From contig CM075780.1 of NCBI GenBank assembly GCA_037974665.1, forward strand, positions 7,767,660 to 7,831,659: a stretch of 64,000 bases of DNA. Reading direction: 5' to 3'. The translations under genes were made by a program, and so were the position numbers. Shown here in pieces: positions 22,796-34,522 of the stretch (position 1 is the first letter of the stretch; every line of letters begins with the position of its first letter). This DNA comes from Ehretia macrophylla (lineage: Eukaryota; Streptophyta; Magnoliopsida; Boraginales; Ehretiaceae). The notes under the pieces are model-generated. The model was not told the origin of the DNA. It did not search any database and worked only from the letters and a program-made list of their open reading frames with translations.

Positions 22796-25700
22796 TGTGA
22801 CACCCCGAACCCAGCACTTCACTAATTGCATTCATTAAATGGTTAACTTAGATGTAATTTAGCTAATTACTTTATTTTTTTTATATTTCTATAAATTCAA
22901 ATATTTCTTTTCATGCATTTTATATTTTTATAAAATACTACATATTTTTAGGGGACTATAGCCCCTGACTGTGCATGCATTGCATATCGGGATCAACGGG
23001 AAAAAATTCACGAAATGTCTGATGAATAGTACCAGCGGGATTTTTCCAGATTTTTCAGATTTTTGGCATTTTATTTTGCTGAAATTTAATCACCCAAATG
23101 ACCCATTTACCCTTACTAAAATACCCTATTTTCTTGACCTACCCTTTGACCATCTTATGAGAATATTAAAAGCCAAGAAACAAAAAAAAAGGGTCAAAAA
23201 AATGGCCAAAAAAGAGTTACGGGAATAGTAACTTCTCAAAAAAAAAAAAATTACTCCTTGCTTCATTCTTGCTTCAATTGCTTCCCAAATTGGTTGTGCT
23301 TCATCCTTAGGACCTTAAGACCATTCTTTGATCTTCAAAAGAGGTGAGGGTGCATTATATTTTTGTATTAAATTCAATTAAAGTTTGTATTATTATTTTT
23401 GTGATCTAATATTGTAGTGGTTTAATTCTTGTTCCGTTGATTCTTATATGCTCTAATGAATTCATAGAATATGTTTGATGGTTTAAAATACTTGTTGAAT
23501 GCTTGAAAATGAAAATGGCACTTGGGGAAGATGATGAATAGTGCTAAACTAGGGTTTCCGAAAAAAGTTACAATTTAATTCGATTCGAGGCTTCTAGTAG
23601 TTGCTAGTTAGGTCCATAGCTTGGGAAAAATGTTAATTGCACTTGCTATGTTCAAAATTTGAGAAATTTGATCAAAATAGGCTACTTTAATAAGGAGTTT
23701 CGGGTTTAACTTGAATCCGGGCACGTTTCGAGGTTATGGCTAGTCTTTATTAAGTATTGAAACCTTAGAAGTGCTTTCGTTTCGCTTGTTTGGGTTCCGA
23801 AATTAGTACTTGTAGTGTAAACCCACAAAGAGGCATTTTTGGTGTTTTCGTGTACTTCTGCTCTAGGTTATGATTTGGAGGTTTTAAATGAGGTATTTAG
23901 GTATCCTTAGATTGGTAGGATGGTTAGCTAGCTTAACTTGATCATTGAATTCCGATAGGAAGCTAAATAGCCTAGTTGAACAAAGGGAAAATGAATGAAT
24001 TAATTGCTTTAGTACTTGTATTGCTTTGTAGTTGCTCCTAGCCAGTCTAAATGCTATTCTAAGGTATGTGTGAGCTTTTGGTTAAGTTTTGTGAAAAGTA
24101 TAATATTGACCCATTTGTGTTCGCATAGTTAATCTCATGATAATTGCTTTATAATTGAGTAATTAAATGTTTATATGCCTTTGTGTAGAGTATGTATTAT
24201 AGTAGTGAAGTCTCGTGAAATAAGTTGCTTGGTTTACATGGATTTGGTTGAGTATGAATTTAGAATGGACTAAAGGAACTAGTAATGAACCATGGTAATA
24301 ATTGTTGTTAGTTGATTCTTGATTGATTGGATAAATGTTTAAATGTACTTATGTAACAAGTTCATCTATTCGGAGAAGTTGTGAGTTAAGTTATATCGAT
24401 ACTAGTTAAAGATTGAGTAAACATGTTTATATTGCTTATTAATTGCATTATATGTGTAAAGATACGCTTATATAACTTATTGGTTAGATGTTATATAGTG
24501 TTTCTACTTATATGAATGGCTATGTATATGTTATTTATTATGCTATTGTCTTTGTCTAATACTTGGAAATTAAAGAATGTTGCATATGTGATCACTTGAG
24601 TTTATGTATTGTTCAAATATTGATTAGAATGATTGTTAAACCATGAAATATATTGTTAGTTATGTGAATTAAAGGGAATCAAATAGAGTTGGATAAATTA
24701 ATGGCTTCATGAACTAGCTTTAGTTGAAAATAAGAAATCACTTCTTATGCATATAGTTGATTGTATTAGGTAGTGATAATTGAAGAGAATTGAAGCTTTT
24801 TGGAGAATATTGAGGGAATCTTGGCTTAATTCGCGCAGGTTTGGCTTCCTAAAAGGTGAGGGATCATTTCTATGTGCATTCTATGTGTCTTATCTTGTTG
24901 TATGCTAAATATTCGATACTAAGTGATTTAAGTGTTTTAGTTGGATTAGTTTAGCAATTATAGACTAATAAATGTATCATATTTCATCGTATGGCGTGAT
25001 TGATGATGTGTGTGCTCGAGGACAACCTATTTTGTTGTCCTCCTTGTTTGTATATCGGCTTCTTTTGTTATATTGTTATTATTATTGCTTCCTGTGTTAT
25101 CGAGTCAATGGTTGCGCAACCTTATCGTCGGGGCGGATGCGATGGGCCTCTGTGGGGGGCATCGGGCTTGCTAGGGTTGGTTGCTCTAGCTCCGTACCCT
25201 ATTCCCTCACTCGCCTGGTCCGGAGATCGCCAGGGGGTATTGGGTCGTAGGATTGGGTACATCCGGAGTACCCTTTGGTGTTTGGGATGCCGGCTTATCG
25301 TGATCGTGATCGTGGTTCGTGGATCGTGAATGAAGACCAGCGAAGATTGGTGTATAGGGGTTATGTGAAATGTATCCTTTTAAATGTGTGGTTATTTAAG
25401 CTATCATTGTTTCTTTAATTTCCTAATTGTTATTGTTGTTTAACTGTATTACCTGTTGCATTGCACGCCCCGGGAGACTATATCCTTCACTGGGCAACAG
25501 TGGTTGCTCATACCTCGATATATGTTTCAGGAAGTGCTGAGGGTGATCCCCAGCTAATTGAGGTGCTAGTGGAAGAGGAAGAAGTTCAGGCTGAGCCTTT
25601 GCCCTAGTTGTTATGTGTTTGTTGTCTAAGGTGGATTTGTCTTCTTGTTGTTACATGGTGTACTTGTATTGCTATAGCTTGATCTATTTTGTGGCCTTAA

Positions 25701-26160
25701 GGCTATGTATATTCTTGTTGTTGCAAGTTGAAAGTTGTTAGTTGTAATGTTAGCTTTGAGATATTATGGCTTGTAATAACTTTTAATTCTCCTTTTAGTT
25801 CTTGCATCCTTGGGTGTGTATGTTTAGAGGTGTTGATTTCAACTTCTAAAATTGCTCTAATGTTATCATAGAATGGCATGTTAAAAAGGTTTAATGAAAA
25901 GTTAAGTTGGGTGCATGCATGTGTGATTTGGAGCTGTTGTTTGTCTCCTGGCTTGGATGGCCTAGAACCTTGAATTTTAATTATAAAAGCTTGTTTTAGT
26001 ATATTGTGGCTATTTTGAGCATTTACAGGTTTGAGAAATGTCCGCGGTACAGATGAGACTCTGTCCGTTTTTCCCTAAAATTTTGAGACCGGGTTGCGAT
26101 TGGGTTGAGAATAGCTTGGTTACTAGGGCCTCCGGTCTCTTGAGGGATCGGGGCGTTACA
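22796..26160 (+). repeat. 5' LTR of element 1
   Basis: 3365 bp, starting TGTGACACCCCGAACCC and ending ATCGGGGCGTTACA. The AT-rich first part includes poly-A-like tracts near 23190 and 23240. A more GC-rich part at about 25010-25330 is the segment related to element 2. By eye about 60 differences separate it from the 3' LTR, so they are roughly 98% identical. The 81-109 codon open frames inside are short and I do not call them genes. Confidence 0.95.
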
Positions 26161-26162
26161 GG

Positions 26163-26174
26163 TGGTATTAGAGC
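26163..26174 (+). other. Primer binding site
   Basis: TGGTATTAGAGC starts two bases inside the 5' LTR. It matches the TGGTATCAGAGC site complementary to plant initiator methionine tRNA with one change (C to T), giving the element its orientation. Confidence 0.85.
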
Positions 26175-27592
26175 TTAGATGCTCTCAGCCGGGATAGGGT
26201 CCTCGGACTGCTGGGTAGTGAACCTCGAGTGCATGCTTGTGAAATGTATCTTGATTAGGTGTGTGCTTCGTGTGCCTTGAGAATGTAAGTGTCTTTTGTG
26301 CAATCTTGTATCCTGAACTTAATATGTGATATATGTGATAGTGATGTGTACTGTGTGTTAAATACTTGTCAAGTGTAGTGATATAGCTAATCATGAATCG
26401 AATTGATCTTATGAATCGCTACTTGCTCGAAATATTGATTGTAACGTGTATACTTGAGTGTCTCGGCATAGTTGTGTTGTGAATTGTATTCATTGCATGT
26501 GACTCATATTTGAACTATCTTGTTGATTAACTTTGTGTTATAAAACTTCTGGTTATATAATAGGTTGTGTGATATATGTCATAATCTCATGATATATGAA
26601 CATTACATCAATTACATTAGGTGATATCTTGGCATTCATGCATTGTCCCCTTAAATCGGTAAGTAAGCATTCTCCCCTGAAAGAGATGGCCATTGATGCT
26701 GACTGGTGAGAGAATAATGGTTCAACCGGCTATTAGGATTAGTGAAGGGATTTCATGCCCCGAGGTTAAATTTGGACTCTCTTGGCACTTCTTAAACGGT
26801 ACTTCTTGGCTGGAACTCCGATTTGGGAATCTCGGATAGATCTTCTAGTTGGCATCATATATGGAGGTCTTATTTGATATTCTTATTCAAAAGAATTCAT
26901 GTTTATGAGTATTGGTCAGTATTCTTTGCGCACACTCCCACTTGGATTTCTTGTTCGGGTTTTACCTATGGTATCACCTTGATATTCTTATTAGGTATTT
27001 TCTTCAGTATTTTCATCTGGTATTCTTGCCTAGAGATTATTTGGTATTTCTTCTGGACTACTGGTATAACGAGCATATTGGGGATTCTTATATGGTAATT
27101 CATAATTAGAGAGATTCTTATTCCAACTTCTGGATTCGTATACTTATTCGGAGCCTTTATTTGGCATCCTTAATCAGTTTTATTGGTGGTATTTTCTCGG
27201 AGTCCCAAGCTGGACATCTAATTAGGCCTTTATTTGGCAATCTTGAGCCTTTATTTGACAGTTAGAGTTGGGATTCACCGGACTTCCTTCTTGGGAATTT
27301 CTTGATATTATCTGGGCATTTTGGATATTAGCTGCATACTCTTCTTAATGGATTTCTTTTGGTGCTCTCTCAGCATTAGTGAATGGCCTCCTCGTGTGAC
27401 ATTCTTACCGGACTCCTATTGGGTATTTTCATAGGAGCCTTTATTTAGCTACCTCACTCGGGTTTCTTTTAGTGACGTTCGCTCTTCTTAGTTTCATTCG
27501 GCATTACACTTCTTGACTTCAAGTTCGACGAAAACTGTTGTAGTTCTTGGAAGTCATTTCAGCTCAAGAAATTGCGAGGACGCAATTTTTGT

Positions 27593-27605
27593 AAGGAGGG
27601 GAGGA
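27593..27605 (+). other. Polypurine tract
   Basis: AAGGAGGGGAGGA, all purines, ends directly at the first base of the 3' LTR, as required for plus-strand priming. Confidence 0.88.
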
Positions 27606-30600
27606 TGTGACACCCCGAACCCAGTACTTCACTAATTGCATTCATTAAATGGTTAACTTAGATGTAATTTAGCTAATTACTTTATTTTTTTTTATATTTT
27701 CATAAATTCAAATATTTCTTTTCATGCATTTTATATTTTTATAAAATACTACATATTTTTAGGGGACTATAGCCCCTGACTGTGCGTGCATTGCATATCG
27801 GGATCAACGGGAAAAAATTCGCGAAATGTCTGATGAATAGTACCAGCGGGATTTTTTCAGATTTTTCAGATTTTTGGCATTTTATTTTGCTGAAATTTAA
27901 TCACCCAAATGACCTATTTACCCTTACTAAAATACCCTATTTGCTTGACCTACCCTTTGACCATATTATGAGAATATTAAAAGCCAAGAAACAAAAAAAA
28001 GGGTCAAAAAATGGCCAAAAAAGAGTTACAGGAATAGTAACTTCTCAAAAAAAAAATTACTCCTTGCTTCATTCTTGCTTCCATTGCTTCCCAAATTGGT
28101 TGTGCTTCATCCTTAGGACCTTAAGACCATTCTTTGATCTTCAAAAGAGGTGAGGGTGCATTATATTTTTGTATTAAATTCAATTAAAGTTTGTATTATT
28201 ATTTTTGTGATCTAATATTGTAGTGGTTTAATTCTTGTTCCATTGATTCTTATATGCTCTAATGACTTCATAGAATATGTTTGATGGTTTAAAATACTTG
28301 TTGAATGCTTGAAAATGAAAATGGCACTTGGGGAAGATGATGAATAGTGCTAAACTAGGGTTTCCAAAAAAAAGTTACAATTTAGTTTGATTCGAGGCTT
28401 CTAGTAGTTGCTAATTAGGTCCATAGCTTGGGAAAAATGTTAATTGCACTTGCTATGTTCAAAATTTGAGAAATTTGATCAAAATAGGCTACTTTAATAA
28501 GGAGTTTCGGGTTTAACTTGAATCCGGGCACGTTTCGAGGTTATGGCTAGTCTTTATTAAGTATTGAAACCTTAGAAGTGCTTTCGTTTCGCTTGTTTGG
28601 GTTCCGAAGTTAGTACTTGTAGTGTAAACCCACAAAGAGGCATTTTTGGTGTTTTCGTGTACTTGTGCTCTAGGTTATGATTTGGAGGTTTTAAATGAGG
28701 TATTTAGGTATCCTTAGATTGGTAGGATGGTTAGCTAGCTTAACTTGATCATTGAATTCCGATAGGAAGCTAAATAGCCTAGTTGAACAAAGGGAAAATG
28801 AATGAATTAATTGCTTTAGTACTTGTATTGCTTTGTAGTTGCTCCTAGCCAGTCTAAATGCTATTCTAAGGTATGTGTGAGCTTTTGGTTAAGTTTTGTG
28901 AAAAGTATAATATTGACCCATTTGTGTTCGCATTGTTAATCTCAAGATAATTGCTTTATAATTGAGTAATTAAATGTTTATATGCCTTTGTGTAGAGTAC
29001 GTATTATAGTAGTGAAGTCTCGTGAATTAAGTTGCTTGGTTTACATGGATTTGGTTGAGTATGAATTTAGAATGGACTAAAGGAACTAGTAATGAACCAT
29101 GGTAATAATTGTTGTTAGTTGATTCTTGATTGATTGGATAAATGTTTAAATGTACTTATGTAACAAGTTCATCTATTCGGAGAAGTTGTGAGTTAAGTTA
29201 TATCGATACTAGTTAAAGATTGAGTAAACATGTTTATATTGCTTATTAATTGCATTATATATGTAAAGATACGCCTATATAACTTATTGGTTAGATGTTA
29301 TATAGTGTTTCTACTTATATGAATGGCTATGTATATGTTATTTATTATGCTATTGTCTTTGTCTAATACTTGGAAATTAAAGAATGTTGCATATGTGATC
29401 ACTTGAGTTTATGTATTGTTCAAATATTGATTAGAATGATTGTTAAACCATGAAATATATTGTTAGTTATGTGAATTAAAGGGAATCAAATAGAGTTGGA
29501 TAAATTAATGGCTTTATGAACTAGCTTTAGTTGAAAATAAGAAATCACTTCTTATGCATATAGTTGATTGTATTAGGTAGTGATAATTGAAGAGAATTGA
29601 TGCTTTTTGGAGAATATTGAGGGAATCTTGGCTTAATTCGCGCAGGTTTGGCTTCCTAAAAGGTGAGGGATCATTTCTATGTGCATTCTATGTGTCTTAT
29701 CTTGTTGTATGCTAAATATTCGATACTAAGTGATTTAAGTGTTTTAGTTGGATTAGTTTAGCAATTATAGACTAATAAATGTATCATATTTCATCGTATG
29801 GCGTGATTGATGATGTGTGTGCTCGAGGACAACCTCTTTTGTTGTCCTTCTTGTTTGTATATCGGCTTATTTTGTTATATTGTTATTATTATTGCTTCCT
29901 GTGTTATCGAGTCAATGGTTACGCAACCTTATCGTCGGGGCGGATGCGATGGGCCTCTCTGGGCGGCAGCAGGCTTGCCAGGGTTGGTTGCTCTAGCTCC
30001 GTACCCTATTCCCTCACTCGCCTGGTCCGGAGATTGCCAGAGGCTGTTGGGTCGTAGGATTGGGTACATCCGGAGTACCCTTTGGTGTTTGGGATGCCGG
30101 CTTATCGTGATCGTGATCGTGGTTCGTGGATCGTGAATGAAGACCAGCGAAGATTGGTGTATAGGGGTTATGTGAAATGTATCCTTTTAAATGTGTGGTT
30201 ATTTAAGCTATCATTGTTTCTTTAATTGCTTAATTGTTATTGTTGTTTAACTGTATTACCTGTTGCATTGCACGCCCCGGGAGACTATATCCTTCACTGG
30301 GCAACAGTGGTTGCTCATACCTCGATATATGTTTCAGGAAGTGCTGAGGGTGATCCCCAGCTAATTGAGGTGCTAGTGGAAGAGGAAGAAGTTCAAGCTG
30401 AGCCTTTGCCCTAGTTGTTATGTGTTTGTTGTCTAAGGTGGATTTGTCTTCTTCTTGTTACATGGTGTACTTGTATTGCTATAGCATGATCTATTTTGTG
30501 GCCTTAAGGCTATGTATATTCTTGTAGTTGCAAGTTGAAAGTTATTAGTTGTAATGTTAGCTTTGAGATATTATGGCTTGTAATAACTTTTAATTCTCCT

Positions 30601-30967
30601 TTTAGTTCTTGCATGCTTGGGTGTGTATGTTTAGAGGTGTTGATTTCAACTTCTAAAATTGCTCTAATGTTATCATAGAATGGCATGTTAAAAAGGTTTA
30701 ATGAAAAGTTAAGTTGGGTGCATGCATGTGTGATTTGGAGCTGTTGTTTGTCTCCTGGCTTGGATGGCCTAGAACCTTGAATTTTAATTATAAAAGCTTG
30801 TTTTAGTATATTGTGGCTATTTTGAGCATTTACAGGTTTGAGAAATGTCCGCTGTACAGAGGAGACTCTGTCCGTTTTTCCCTAAAATTTTGAGACTGAG
30901 TTGCGATTGGGTTGAGAATAGCTTGGTTACTAGGGCCTCCGGTCTCGTGAGGGATCGGGGCGTTACA
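27606..30967 (+). repeat. 3' LTR of element 1
   Basis: 3362 bp, near-identical to the 5' LTR, with differences concentrated in homopolymer tracts and in the GC-rich stretch around 29950-30050. It ends 48 bp before the start of 5S gene 34, so it replaces the upstream spacer of that gene beyond the TATA-like box. Confidence 0.95.
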
Positions 30968-30972
30968 GGGAC
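30968..30972 (+). repeat. Target site duplication GGGAC, right copy
   Basis: Directly follows the terminal CA of the 3' LTR and continues into the normal spacer sequence TGTGAACCGTTAAC. Confidence 0.93.
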
Positions 30973-31015
30973 TGTGAACCGTTAACACATAAAGGAATTG
31001 TGCCCTCAACATGAC

Positions 31016-31135
31016 GGGTGCGATCATACCAGCACTAATGCACCGGATCCCATCAGAACTCGGAAGTTAAGCGTGCTTGGGCGAGAGTAGTACTAGAATG
31101 GGTGACCCCCTGGGAAGTCCTCGTTTTGCACCCCC
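31016..31135 (+). rRNA. 5S rRNA: 5S rRNA, unit 34, next to the LTR
   Basis: Changes: C47G, G82A, G110T. Only 48 bp of its own upstream region remain. The TATA-like ATAAAGG and C at -1 are kept, while the TGGGCC boxes now lie 8.2 kb away. Confidence 0.94.
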
Positions 31136-31692
31136 TTTTCAATTTTTTTTGCCCTGGTTAGGGTTGCCAAGATACTTTATCCACCAAATCTCTATTACTA
31201 AATCCCACGGCACATTGGGCATGACAACTTCGTTTCACGTAGAGGCTGGGCCCGCAAACCGAGGGCTTAGGGATTGTGACCAGGTCTCCGTCGCTCCGGT
31301 GCCCATAACTTTTGATCCGTAAGGAGTCACGTGGCGCACAGCATACCGTTGCAAAGCTGTCTGAGAGCTCTACGACGGGGGAAGCCATTATTCTCATTGT
31401 GCCCATTTTTGGAGCCCAAAATTGAACGTTTTCATCAGTTTCAGGCCACTTTTCTTCTTTTGCTCTGTTTTTTCGTCCCGGATCGTACGTCATGAACTGT
31501 AAAAAGGATGACAACCTGACTCACTGGACAGCAGAGGACCCTACAACGTGTTGATATCACATCTTACGAGGATGCTGCGTTGTTGAAGCGGATGGGTTGT
31601 CGTAAAGACCATTGGTCCTTTTGAATGGGCCATCTCTCTAGGCTGCGACTGTGAACTGTTAACACAAAAAGGAATTGTGCCCTCAACATGAC

Positions 31693-31812
31693 GGGGGTGA
31701 TCATACCAGCACTAATGCAATGTATCCCATCAGAACTCCGAAGTTAAGCGTGCTTGGGCGAGAGTAGTACTAGGATGGATGACCTCCTGGGATGTCCTCG
31801 TGTTGCACCTCC
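31693..31812 (+). rRNA. 5S rRNA: 5S rRNA, unit 35, degenerate
   Basis: Changes: T4G, C6T, C28A, C29T, G31T, G87A, C93T, A101T, C118T. The TATA region reads AAAAAGG. Probably inactive. Confidence 0.88.
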
Positions 31813-32369
31813 TTTTCAATTTTTTTTGCCCTGGTTAGGGTTGCCAAGATACTTTATCCACCAAATCTCAATTACTGAATCGCACGGAATATTGGGGAGG
31901 ACAACTTTGCTTCACGTAGAGGCTGGGCCCGTAAACCGAGGGCGTAGGTTTTGTGACCAGGTCTTCGTCACTCCGGTGCCCATAACTTTTGATCCGTATG
32001 GAGTTACGCGGCGCACAACATACAGTTGCAAAGCTCTCTGAGAGCTCTACAATGGGGGCATCCAACTTGCTCGCTGTACCAGTTTTTTAGCCCAAAATTG
32101 AACGTTTTAATCAGTTTCAGGCCACTTTTCTTCTTTTGCTCTATTTTTTTCATCCCGTATCATACGTTGTGAACTGTTAAAAGGAAGACAACCTGACTCG
32201 CGGGACATCAGAGGACCCTGCAACGTGTCAATATAACGTCTTGCAAGGATGCTGCGTTGTTGAAGCGGATGGGTTGTCGTTAAGCCCATTGGGCCTTTTG
32301 AATGCGCCATCTCTCTAGGCTGGGATTGTGAACCGTTAACATATATAGGAATTCTTCCCTCAACATGGC

Positions 32370-32489
32370 GAGTGCGATCATACCAGCACTAATGCACCGG
32401 ATCCCATCAGAACTCTGAAGTTAAGCGTGCTTGGGTGAGAGTAGTACTAGGATGGGTGACCCCCTGGGAAGTCCCCATGTTGCAGCCCT
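32370..32489 (+). rRNA. 5S rRNA: 5S rRNA, unit 36
   Basis: Changes: G2A, C47T, C67T, T106C, G108A, C116G and a T at the last position. TATA-like box ATATAGG; the -20 region is also altered (ATTCTTCCC). Confidence 0.89.
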
Positions 32490-33045
32490 TTTTCAATTTT
32501 TTTTGCCCTGGTTAGGGTTGCCAAGATACTTTATCCACCAAATCTCTATTACTGAATCCCACGGAACATTGGCAAAGACAACTTCGCTTCACGTAGAGGC
32601 TGGGCCCGCAAACCGAGGGCGTAAGGTTTGTGACCAGGTCTCTGTCGCTTCGGTGCCCATAACTTTTGATCCGTAAGGAGTTACGCGGTGCACAACATAC
32701 CGTTGCAAAGCCCTTTGAGAGCTCTACGACGGGGGCAGCTAGCTTGCTACTGTGCCTATTTTTGGAGCCCAAAATCGAACGTTTTCATCAGTTTCAGGCC
32801 ACTTTTCTTCTCTTGCTCTGTTTTTCCGTCCCGGATCGTACGTCGTGAATTGTTAAAAGGACGACAACCTAACTCGCGGGACATCAGAGGGCCCAACAAC
32901 GTGTTGATTTCACGTCTTGCGAGGATGCTGCGTTGTTGAAGCGGATGGGTTGTCGTTAAGCCCATTGGGCCTTTTGAATGGGCCATCTCTCTAGGCTGGG
33001 ACTATGAACCGTTAAAACATATAGGAATTGTGCCCTCAACAAGAC

Positions 33046-33165
33046 GGGTGCAATCATTCCAGCACTAATGCTCCGGATCCCATAAGAACTCCGAAGTTAA
33101 GCGTGCTTGGGCGAGAGTAGTACTAGGATGGGTGATCCCCTGGGAAGTCCTCGTGTTGCACCCCC
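33046..33165 (+). rRNA. 5S rRNA: 5S rRNA, unit 37
   Basis: Changes: G7A, A13T, A27T, C39A, C91T. TATA-like box ATATAGG. Confidence 0.92.
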
Positions 33166-33725
33166 TTTTCAATTTTTTTTTACCCTAGTTAGGGTTGCCA
33201 GGAGAATTTATCCACCAAATCTCTATTACTGAATCCCACGGAACATTGGGCAAGACAACTTCGTTTCACATAGAGGCTGGGCCCGCAAACCGAGGGCGTA
33301 TGGGTTTGTGACCAGGTCTCCATCGCTCCAATGCCCATAACTTTTGATCCGTAAGCAGTTACGCGGCGCACAGTGTACCGTTGCATCGCTCTCTCAGAGT
33401 TCTACGATGGGGGCAGCTAGCTTGCTTGCTGTGCTCATTTTTGGAGCCCAAAATCGAATGTTTTCATCAGTTTCAGGCCACTTTTCTTCTTTTGCTCTGT
33501 TTTTTTTGTGCCAGATCGTACGTCGTGAACTGTTAAAAGGATGACAACCTGACTCGCGGGACATCAGAGGGCCCAACAACATGTCGATATCACATCTTGC
33601 AAGCATGCTGCGTTGTTGAAGCGGATGGGTTGTTGCTAAGCCCATTGGGCCTTTTGAATAGGCCATCTCTCTAGGCGGGGACTGTGAACACTTAACACAT
33701 AAAGGAATTGTGCCCTCAACTTTAC

Positions 33726-33845
33726 GGGTGCGATCATACCAGCACTAATGCACCGGATCCCATCAGAACTCCGAAGTTAAGCGTGCATGGGCGAGAGTAG
33801 TACTATGATGGGTGACCCCCTGGGAAGTTCTCGTGTTGCATCCCC
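33726..33845 (+). rRNA. 5S rRNA: 5S rRNA, unit 38
   Basis: Changes: T62A, G81T, C104T, C116T. TATA-like box ATAAAGG. Its spacer is the partner of the unit 30 spacer. Confidence 0.93.
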
Positions 33846-34402
33846 TTTTCAATTTTTTTTACCCTGGTTAGGGTTGCCAAGATACTTTATAGACCAAATC
33901 TCTATTACTGAATCCCACGGAACATTGGACAAGACAACTTCGCTTCACGTAGAGGCTGGGCTCGCAAACCGAGGGCGTAGGGTTTGTGACCAGGTCTCCG
34001 TCGCTCCGGTGCCCATAACTTTTGATCCGTAAGGAGTTACGCGGCGCACAGCATACCGTTGCAAAGCACTCTGAGAGCTCTACGACGGGGGTAGCAAGCT
34101 TGCTCACTAAACCCATTTTTGGAGGCCAAAATCGAACGTTTTCATCAGTTTCAGGCCACTTTTTTTCTTTTGCTCTGTTTTTCCGTCCCGGATCATACGT
34201 TGTGAACTGTTAAAAGGACGACAACCTAACTCGCGGGACATCAGAGGGCCCTACAACGTGTCCGTATAACGTGTTTCGAGGATTCTGCGTTGTTGAAGCG
34301 GATGGGTTGTCGTTAAGCCCATTGGTCCTTTTGAAAGGGCCATCTCTCTAGGCTGGGACTGTGAACCGTTAACACATATAGGAATTGTGCCCTCAACATG
34401 AC

Positions 34403-34522
34403 GGGTGCGATCATACCAGCACTAATGCATAGGATCCCATCAGAACTCCGAAGTTAAGCGTGCTTGGGCGATAGTAGTACTAGAATAGGTGACCCCCTGG
34501 GAAGTCCTTGTGTTGCACCCCC
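34403..34522 (+). rRNA. 5S rRNA: 5S rRNA, unit 39
   Basis: Changes: C28T, C29A, G70T, G82A, G85A, C107T. TATA-like box ATATAGG. Confidence 0.91.

Larger units (their letters stand above)
26161..27605 (+). other. Internal region of element 1, no gag/pol
   Basis: 1445 bp between the LTRs. After the primer site the sequence is T-rich on the + strand. From about 26750 to 27480 it is a degenerate series of phrases such as TTATTTGGCA and GAGCCTTTATTTGG (near 27152, 27224, 27245 and 27435). The open frame at 26823-27098 is low complexity and has no recognisable domain. The last 60 bp before the polypurine tract look like the tail found behind pol in gypsy elements, suggesting that a coding region was replaced or lost. 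Confidence 0.8.
22796..30967 (+). mobile_element. LTR retroelement, non-autonomous (element 1)
   Basis: Complete LTR element of 8172 bp: LTR of 3365 bp, internal region of 1445 bp, LTR of 3362 bp, flanked by GGGAC duplications. Both LTRs start TGTGACACC and end GTTACA. A primer binding site close to initiator methionine tRNA lies just inside the left LTR and a polypurine tract just before the right one, giving + orientation. No reading frame for gag, protease, reverse transcriptase, RNase H or integrase is visible, so it must have used proteins of a partner. The GGGGCGTTACA end, the primer site and the polypurine context resemble plant Ty3/gypsy elements of the Tekay/Del type; this is recognition by pattern and not a search result. 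Excising it with one duplication restores a 677-bp spacing between genes at 22162 and 31016. Confidence 0.93.

Noticed and set aside
25000-25329. 109-codon open frame in both LTRs of element 1 as a gene
   Set aside because: The LTRs are near-identical, so being open twice is not independent evidence, and there is no recognisable domain. Only the part matching element 2 is kept as a finding.
26823-27098. Hydrophobic 91-codon open frame in the internal region
   Set aside because: Low-complexity T-rich repeat translates into F, I, L, W and Y. No family resemblance and no support for expression.
27782-28153. 123-codon open frame near the start of the 3' LTR
   Set aside because: The copy in the 5' LTR (22971-23228) is cut short by length changes in poly-A tracts, which argues against a conserved protein.
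22796-30967. Cassandra-type TRIM element, which carries 5S-like sequence in its LTRs
   Set aside because: The LTRs are far too long (3.36 kb) and contain no 5S sequence. The 5S genes lie only outside the element.
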